DNA of 64,000 bases from Cololabis saira (taxonomy: Eukaryota > Chordata > Actinopteri > Beloniformes > Belonidae): the NCBI RefSeq assembly GCF_033807715.1, contig NC_084592.1:27007501-27071500 (forward strand). The letters run 5' to 3'. A program made the position numbers and the translations under genes. The notes under the pieces were generated by a model. It had not been told where the DNA came from and did no database searches. It saw only the letters and a list, made by a program, of their open reading frames with translations. Within the stretch, counting starts at the first letter, position 1. Each line of letters opens with the position of its first letter. This document shows positions 56,465-64,000 of this stretch, piece after piece.

Positions 56465-59189
56465 CTAAGCTTCTAATTGTGAGTTCCTCTCTCAAATGAA
56501 ACATATGTCAATTTCCTCAGATCTAAGGCTACATCGACAGTAGTGTGTTATCATTGTGACCTGTTGCCCTTTGCCCTGACCCCCTCCACCTACCCACCCA
56601 CTGCCCTGCTTTCCTTTCTAAATACTGTCAACAAAGGCTACTACAGCACAAAAAAACCTTTAAAAAAAGGCATAGTGCATTGATGTGTTTCATGGTTTAC
56701 TCTTCAAATCTGTCACTAATTCCTTGAGTCTGTATTATCCGACCACTACAGACAACACTCAAATACACCTTAATGACAGCGTGAACAACAACATGGAAAT
56801 GGAGCGGCAAATCACTACTTCAGTGTGTTCAGCGTCCTGGGTGTTAACTTTTGTGCTGCCAAAGGTGAAGGTAATTACCTGCTGCGTTTTCTTTCGCGTG
56901 TAATAGGTGTCTATAGTGCTATTTTTGATTAGAGACCTCTGAGACGGAAGCTGAAACACTTGTCTGGATGTGGCTTGGTATTTTTTCAAAAATGAAAACA
57001 GGGTGTGTGGATGTGGCCTAAATAAATGTCTATATCGTGCTCTGCTCAAAATACCACTGAAATGCCGTACGAAAAAACCCCTTTGAATCATGTCTTCAGA
57101 TCTCTGTTAACAGCAACTGGTTTTAGTTGTTGAAGTCAAACTACAGTCACTACATCTCTCACTCACATCCCGTGAGTGTCTCGTCTTTCTGTCAGTATGT
57201 TTAAATGCACTAACAAAAAGTCAAATTGCTGCCTTAATCCGACCGATATAGAATTTTTAAAAGCCACTTGTACACCTGAGCCGGGCTGTAGTCGAACCAA
57301 ACTTATGCTCTTGAGATCGAGCTATTAGTGCCAGATAATGCGATCCTAATTCAAGTTATTCCGGCATGTATACGCAACCTAAACTGCGGGAGCGGGAATA
57401 TTAACAGTCACGGTATCACAACAACACGGTAACAGAAGAAGAAGGAGAGGGAGAATTTGCGTGCATCTTACCTGCAACATGATCAGGCTTAGTATGTACA
57501 AAATTCACAGAGCTGCTGCATCTTTAGCTTCCATTTTTTTGCATGTTGTTGTCCTCCTTCGTGCTTGTTTACTAATTGTACCGGAAGAATGCGAATGTGC
57601 GTGTGACACCACCTAGTGTCATGGAGTCAAACGCACCTCACACAATAAGTCTTCTCGCGCATGTATACTTGGGTTTCTCTGAAACTCCAGTTTACTTGGA
57701 TTTCTGGCAAGTTTTTAAATTTGAATACACCTCAGAACCAAGAACAGATTCTTTTGAAAAAAAACAAAACATTAACCTCCAGAAAGTGTTAGAGATTAAT
57801 CTCATCAACCTTGTTTTACGTAGACTTACACTGCAATATGAGGCTTTAGTTACGTAGCTGAAGATTGTTATTCTGTAAAGGTTCCCTCTAAATTTGTCTA
57901 AAAAGTCTTATTTATGCGTCTTTTTCAACAGAAAGAAGACTTTTATTTAACATTAAACTGTATTAAAAACACCTGTCTTCCTGTTAAAATTTTAAGAGAA
58001 TGATTGGAGGGAGTAATCGCTGATTTTGGAATGGGAATGCTAATTCACGCATAACTGCACGCACCTATACTAATCTAATGACAGCTAGATAATACGGGCT
58101 AAATTAGATTTGTCTCGGTGGAGCAAAGTTGGTCTCTTTTATGTCGAAGTGGAACAGAGACCAGGATACATGTAATTATTGTGAAGAAAACAATCATCAA
58201 AATCAAGCAACAATTTGGTACGAAAGCCTAAAAGCCTTTAGCGTTACTGCAGACCAAATTTCTTTGGTGCTACATTTACTTTCCCAGACAGCACGAATGA
58301 GATATTGGATTACCTAAATTGCGGGGTTTAACTCTTTTAATCCCACTTCATTTGACATTACAGCAGTCACAGCAGTTCTGAGAACACAATCTTGCTGCCT
58401 CTTTGCCTCGTGGACGCCTCTGCCTTGGCAGCTTTGTGGCATAACTGCAAATAGCCTGAATGCCTCCACATCAGTCTATTGTGTTCATAGGGTCCAAGTA
58501 TCAGCTTTTACCAGAAGCTAATATTTCTTTGGGTATGCAAGTAATATAGTACTTGTTGACGTGGGATAAGTAGATCAGCTCGTGGTTGCATAATGAGATA
58601 AAGTATTGTTGAAGTGGACAGTCACATCTTTGTAAGATGTGGAAAGTGACACCGAAGTGTAAAGTATAACTGTAAACCTTAACTGCTCTTTATTTGTTCA
58701 CGAGGATACTTCTTTATTTTGGATTGTAAATTAGGTTAAAGTCTTGGGGGCAGAACCACATTACATAAGGTGTAATAGGTAAATAGAGTTTTCTTAAACT
58801 CTTTCACTGCCAGTTTTCATCTTTTCCAGAAAGATTACCGCCCCCCCCCCCCCTTCCAGAGATAACAAAATAAATTAAATAGTGTTTAGTTTGATAAAGT
58901 ACATTTTAAACTGTTTAGATGAGACAGAACCGGTTAATGACTGCTTTTTCTCCACAACTCCTTTCACTGAATTACATTCCTCGCACAGTGATTTTACTTT
59001 TGTGGCACATTCCTGAGATTTCTTTGTCATTTGGCACAATTGTCTTACATTACTGTTGAGCTTTAATGCGGCCAAGCCTTTCACACTTGTGCATTCTTAA
59101 ATTTAGACCCAGAGATTAGTGCTAGGCACATCAGTGTTTAATGGGAAGAAGGAGGCTCAGAGTCCTCATTTACACTGAAGAGAACTGAA
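56465..59189. other. Non-coding stretch, nothing recognised
   Basis: No supported exon or delimited repeat. A C run lies at 58840-58853. Confidence 0.4.
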
Positions 59190-59525
59190 GACCCCGTGTT
59201 CCCTGGGGTAGCTAGTGTGAGCTACCCTCACAAAAACATGCAACAGTCCTGGGCTATACATGCCCCCTCTGGCCAGCCGGGGCGCCAGATGGGGTGGGGA
59301 GGATCTGGCCGGAATAACGTGATCTTTCCACGCTACGTCCGGCCAGAGAAACCCCATCCTGTCTGGTGAAAAGAAGCGGCCGGTTCACTCCTCAGGTTAA
59401 GAAGGAGACTTGAGCTCAGTGCAGGACCTCCCGGGGTTGGTAGAGGGGAGGAATGCCCAGGACTGTCACTTAGGTAGGAGCACTGGGTGATAAAAATGGG
59501 AAAAAATCGGGGGTAAAAAAAAAAC
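59190..59525 (+). mobile_element. 5'-truncated SINE copy
   Basis: Begins inside the body (GTGTTCCCTGGGGTAGC) and continues to an A-rich tail, colinear with 55720-56045. The tRNA-like head is absent. Confidence 0.8.
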
Positions 59526-62500
59526 AAAAAAACATTTGCCCTCTAAAATGACTTGAAATTGTTTTAATTGGTTAATTTGCAAGGAAAAAAAGTCTGAATA
59601 GAAACACATTTTTCCTCTTAACTAGGCATCCTGATGTGATTTTCTGGTAACTACTAAATCCTCTATATAATGGGATTCACCTGATGGGAGTTTAGGACGT
59701 TTTTTTGTGAAGTACTGAGATTGTATTATTTTGTTATTTTTACTTGCATGAAACATTTTTCACTTTCTAAATGTTACAGCAAGGTTGTTAAATGAGATAT
59801 AGACTCAGTAGTCCTTAGTAACGTCTTCGGGTCTCCTTGTGACGCGTCGGGATGAGTTGTAAACGCATCACTGATGATCCCCAAGCTGAAGCATGCCAGG
59901 TGAGACGCAAATCCATCTCTCGGACTGAAAAAGAGAGAAACAAATGGTACTGCAGAGGTTATGGTTATGTCTCCACCTCGGTTCAATGCGGGGGCTCTTT
60001 TGTGCTTTTAAAAGAGCATTTTGTTATAATATTATTCAGACTTTTGATCTGTTGTTCCTTGCTTTTCGTGTTTTTACTTCTTTTTGGAAAACGGAAAGCA
60101 AAAATGTTTTGCATTTCCTTCTTTTAAACTTTATCCGAAAAATAATCGGATTGATTGCTGATGAACCATGATATGATCCGAACTGTGAGGTAAGTGATCT
60201 GTTACAACCCTAGTGTCAGAAGTGATGAATTGATATACAAAGCTGAAGAGACATCAGAGATTATTGAGGGGTTTAAAGTAATTCATCAGAAAAATTAGGG
60301 GTCCAACAGAGTCCTATTGAGAGAGCTTAACGGCCTCAAGGATAAACGGATCAGAGTTAGAGAGAGAACACAGGCAGCATCCGCGAGCAAGCAGGCAGCC
60401 ATCACTGACAATTGGGAAATACATTTTTTCTCAATCAAAATAATCTGTTTTGTAGATCGTCAGGTTTTGATATGCCTCTATTGCAACATGTACAACAAAA
60501 ACAAGCTGCTCTCCAGCCATGACTGAGGGTTTGCTTTGTTACAAGTCCATTCAAGCCCACAACTCCACATATAAAGGTGGTCCAAGCTTGTTTGTGCTAT
60601 TTTTATGTCAGCCTGGCCAAACATTTGAACTGCCACAGAAGTTTTATTTTCTGGAGAAAACCACGTAACCCTGTTTTCTTGGAGTCTGGATGGGTTTCTG
60701 CCATTTTGCCTCCAGCTGAAATAAAAAGGGAAGGAAAGACGACCAGTAAACATGGATTACATTCCTCCTTTCAGACGCTGCCCCGTAGCCAAAATAACCA
60801 CCATGATTTTTGTTTATCAACTTTTCATGGTTTCAAACATGTGGCAAGGGCCCAGGATTGAAACTGTGCTTTTTTTCTAACCAGCAGATGGGGACGTTGC
60901 CATTTGCTTTTTCCTTTACAGTGAACTATGATTTACTGTAACTCCACAAGCGTTCCCATTAGTTTAAAAGGTTAATTAATATGTCACACTGTTAAAGTAC
61001 ATTTACTGCATCAAGACTGGGGATTTAAGAGATTTGATTTGCTTAATAATGCTCATTTATGATTGATGCACAGAAATACATCTCCATTTGAGACACATCT
61101 ACTTTACTAAAACAATTAGGTACCGAATAATAACCACTGATTATTTAAACTTGTGCAGAAAATATCTAATGTGGCATTAAGTCAAACAAGCTGACTGGCA
61201 AAGTTTTTAAGGGTGTTTAAGTTCTTATTTTCAATGTACAGGTGTTAAAAGTAACTGATGTAATAGAGAGAGTAAGATGTCAATGTTTATGGTTGGGAAT
61301 TTTCCCACAGGGCCCAACCGTGACAATGAAAGGCAGAATGGACACGGTGAATGAGTCAGAGCGTGGTGGTCTTGTATTTGCTCATCTGTTATATAACATA
61401 TTAATGTGTCATGTCCCTCCTAAAAAAAAAAAACAAACCAAAAAAAAAACATGCTCCTAAGTTATAAAATGTATCCGAAGAGATTCCCTTTTTACCTGAA
61501 GCATTGAAGGATTCCAATGTAAACACTGTTAACAGCTTCCATGCCGCTGTGACGGCTGTGTAATGTAACCCAGCTCCCCTGCAAAAAGGACCTTTTCTGA
61601 GAAGTTAATTCAATTAAAGAAGACAAAAGGCCACTGGCACCAATAAAGTTTTGGGTGAAACGTGAAGCCATAGGACGGATGCGCACAGTCTTGTGGCCAG
61701 TCGAGCGTAATTCACATTTGCATAATTCCTGGCTGCCACGCAGGCTCGCGATCGCTATGGGTTACAGTGGGTCCTGCAAAGAAATGCGGCTCTGTGTTTG
61801 GAGGGTGCATATGGCTGAAGCTGACAGGCGGGGTGTCCTGGCTGCCACACACAGACAAATACATGTGCACATTTATGCATCGCTGTACTTTCAACTATTT
61901 TAATCTTCATTTAAAGGTGCAAACTTAAATCTAAGTTCAGTCACAACAACAAAAACTTGCCTCTGAACACTGAATAGATTAAACCAATACTAGGATTGTA
62001 AAGTTCTAAAATCGAAAAGCTTTCTGGGAATTAAAAGGATTACATCAAAAAGAAAGGGAATGTATAGATGTGGCTGGCCAGGTCATACATGGGTCCGGTA
62101 CATTCTGTACCCATTTCCATCAGTACAAAATGTACTGAACCAGTCACTACAGTGTGGGGATGTGCTTTATGAGCATCCAAGCCGCTATTTAAGACGACCG
62201 AGATGGCGGCCGTCATATCCTTTGGTACTGGTTGGTTATATTGCTAACTGATGGGGTTCAGAGGAAGTTTCTCCATTTCCCATCGGCACTGCCTCCTGGA
62301 AATCAAAGCCAAAGAAAGCAGACTAATTCTTTGTATTGAAGAGGTAAAATAATTGGTATGGCCAGCCAGGGTAATAAATCGAAATTAATGGGTGAAAACT
62401 TGGAATTTTTCAAAATTACAGGTTACGCTCTAGGGTTCTGAAAGGGCCGTCTCTCAGCAGTGCTGCAGAACCAGTGCTGTCGGCATACGCGATGAGGTCC

Positions 62501-64000
62501 ACACGCATGTTACCAAATGGGTGTGGTTTGCCCTTAGACCGAAAGGAGCATGGGAGAGTGGGCAAGTTATTAATATATTTGAGACCTGCTGAGGAGGGCA
62601 CATCAGAACCTTGCTACATAGACAATGTATGCCAGTGGAACACATAAATAAATTGAACCCAAATTGAAATATTTGATTAGCAGAATATTTGGGTCCAGCC
62701 CTGATACAACCAATCGGCACTGCTTTAGCTTGTGACGATCTGTTGCGTTTTATTTGTGCTATATCAGTGACGGCGTGAATAGCGAAACCGAAAATACCGA
62801 AGTAGCGTTTAGTAGTCCATTTTGTTAATAAACTCATTGTCCCTTTTAAAGAAAGAAAAACAGAAGGGCCAATCATGAAGCCCAATGTTTGAAGTGTACA
62901 TGTGAAGATGAAGTGATGTCATTTGACAATTCTATGAAAAGCCAGATGACAATCATGTTACGCCAGACTTCCCCTCGGTGGTACCTTGTTGCATTGTGCC
63001 GGACCGGTTCTATGAACGACTCATAGCAAAACTGTCAAACTCCTGAGATTGTCAGCTGAACTACTAGCAAGGGATATTATCTCACAGTTGAATTGGCATC
63101 AAGGCTTTTTGGTTTGTGTCAAGTGTCAGTAAGTGTTGCATGCTGTCACGTGCTTTAATATGCTTTGAAGGTTATTGATTGTAATATTTAACCATATTTC
63201 TGCTTGTGTGGAGGTGGTACGCTATGGAACCTTAAAAGAGGAGCACCCTGCTGAAGAGGAGGTTGGAGTCGAGTCGAGTGGCTCACTCCACTCTACCAGC
63301 TGTTGAGTTGTAAAAACATGGTTAAAAACAGAGCAGTGATGCTTTTTCCATATGATACTCTGGCCAAAATATCACAGATACTTCATTAAGACCTCAGGAA
63401 ATTGTGTCACCTTGTCTTGTTAATCCCAGAAAAGAAAACGTAACATGCTTATTTAGATATGCTCTCCAAAGATTCCTTCCACATGAGCCACAAATGTTAA
63501 GGATTATAATTTTGTTTTAGTATAACAAAAACCTGCGAGTGCAATACCGCAGGCAACATTACGTCATTCCTCTCACATATGGGATGTTTAGGCTTCATGC
63601 ACTCACAAGTAAGTAGTTGGATCTTCCTATAATGTTGTAATGTTTCAGTGGTAACACATGTGAAAACAGTTCTATTAGGGATCATCTGTTTTTGTTTACA
63701 ATGTGGCCAACGGCTTTAACCTCTAACCATGGGGCTCCCTAACTTTTCCACAAACACTTAAACGTGTGGACTTTCCACAATAAGGTTTAACACATAAAGC
63801 TTAACACTTGTTTTACTTTATGTATTTTTTTATTTTGTCCAGTACCCTTAAAAAAGTCATGTGTCATAAACCATGGACTAACTTCATTATTTGGACTATT
63901 TCCCTAGTTTAATTAGAAATGTCAAGTGTGAGGCTGCAGCGCAGCACTTGCTTGGGCCTTATCCCTGTCACACATGGCAGGCAGGACTACTCACACATGT
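59526..64000. other. Non-coding stretch, nothing recognised
   Basis: No exon, tRNA, microRNA hairpin or delimited transposon could be supported. An A-rich run lies at 61424-61449. Confidence 0.4.

Noticed and set aside
61424..61449. A-rich run as a retrogene tail
   Set aside because: No spliced coding sequence or TSD lies upstream.

Overview
The window looks like teleost fish nuclear DNA: intron-rich vertebrate genes with GT/AG splice sites, AT-rich introns, and a dense load of fish-type DNA transposons, MITEs, SINEs and non-LTR fragments. No bacterial or phage signal was seen. Species cannot be told from this sequence. Gene identities come from reading translated exons against remembered family features, not from a search.

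Layout. (1) About 1-7450, minus strand: a large C2H2 zinc-finger gene, best explained as znf142, in five coding exons, with its 3' end beyond base 1. (2) About 7450-8950: a shared upstream region, head-to-head with (3) bcs1l, plus strand, 8951-14117, seven coding exons giving 420 codons with an intact AAA module. (4) 14160-16637: intergenic. (5) 16638-31117, plus strand: a nine-exon mitochondrial-type cytochrome P450 of the CYP27A family (523 codons). The order znf142 - bcs1l - cyp27a1 fits the human 2q35 neighbourhood and supports all three calls. (6) 31.4-39.2 kb: nested transposons. (7) 39590-39688: a candidate first coding exon of an unidentified gene that starts Met-Gly-Cys. (8) 39.7-64 kb: no convincing coding exon; repeats and unannotatable sequence, so either a long first intron or intergenic DNA.

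The host genes are housekeeping or metabolic: bcs1l inserts the Rieske protein into respiratory complex III, cyp27a1 is a mitochondrial sterol hydroxylase, and znf142 is a nuclear zinc-finger protein. They share a chromosome neighbourhood but not an operon or an obvious common pathway.

The most interesting content is the mobile DNA. Many elements can be delimited by paired terminal inverted repeats (TIRs) and target-site duplications (TSDs): hAT elements with 8-bp TSDs (3686-4492, 17142-20371, 35712-39079, 39729-40224, 47764-48557), a Harbinger-like element with TAA TSD carrying only a Myb/SANT ORF (25040-26349), TTAA-flanked elements (22820-23305, 35906-38536), a Tc1/mariner-like foldback (9483-9870) and tRNA-headed SINEs. 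The best candidate for something undescribed is a 2.1-kb element (17245-19358) with about 350-bp TIRs flanked by CTAG, encoding an unassigned protein interrupted by one stop codon, and itself nested in a hAT element inside cyp27a1 intron 1.
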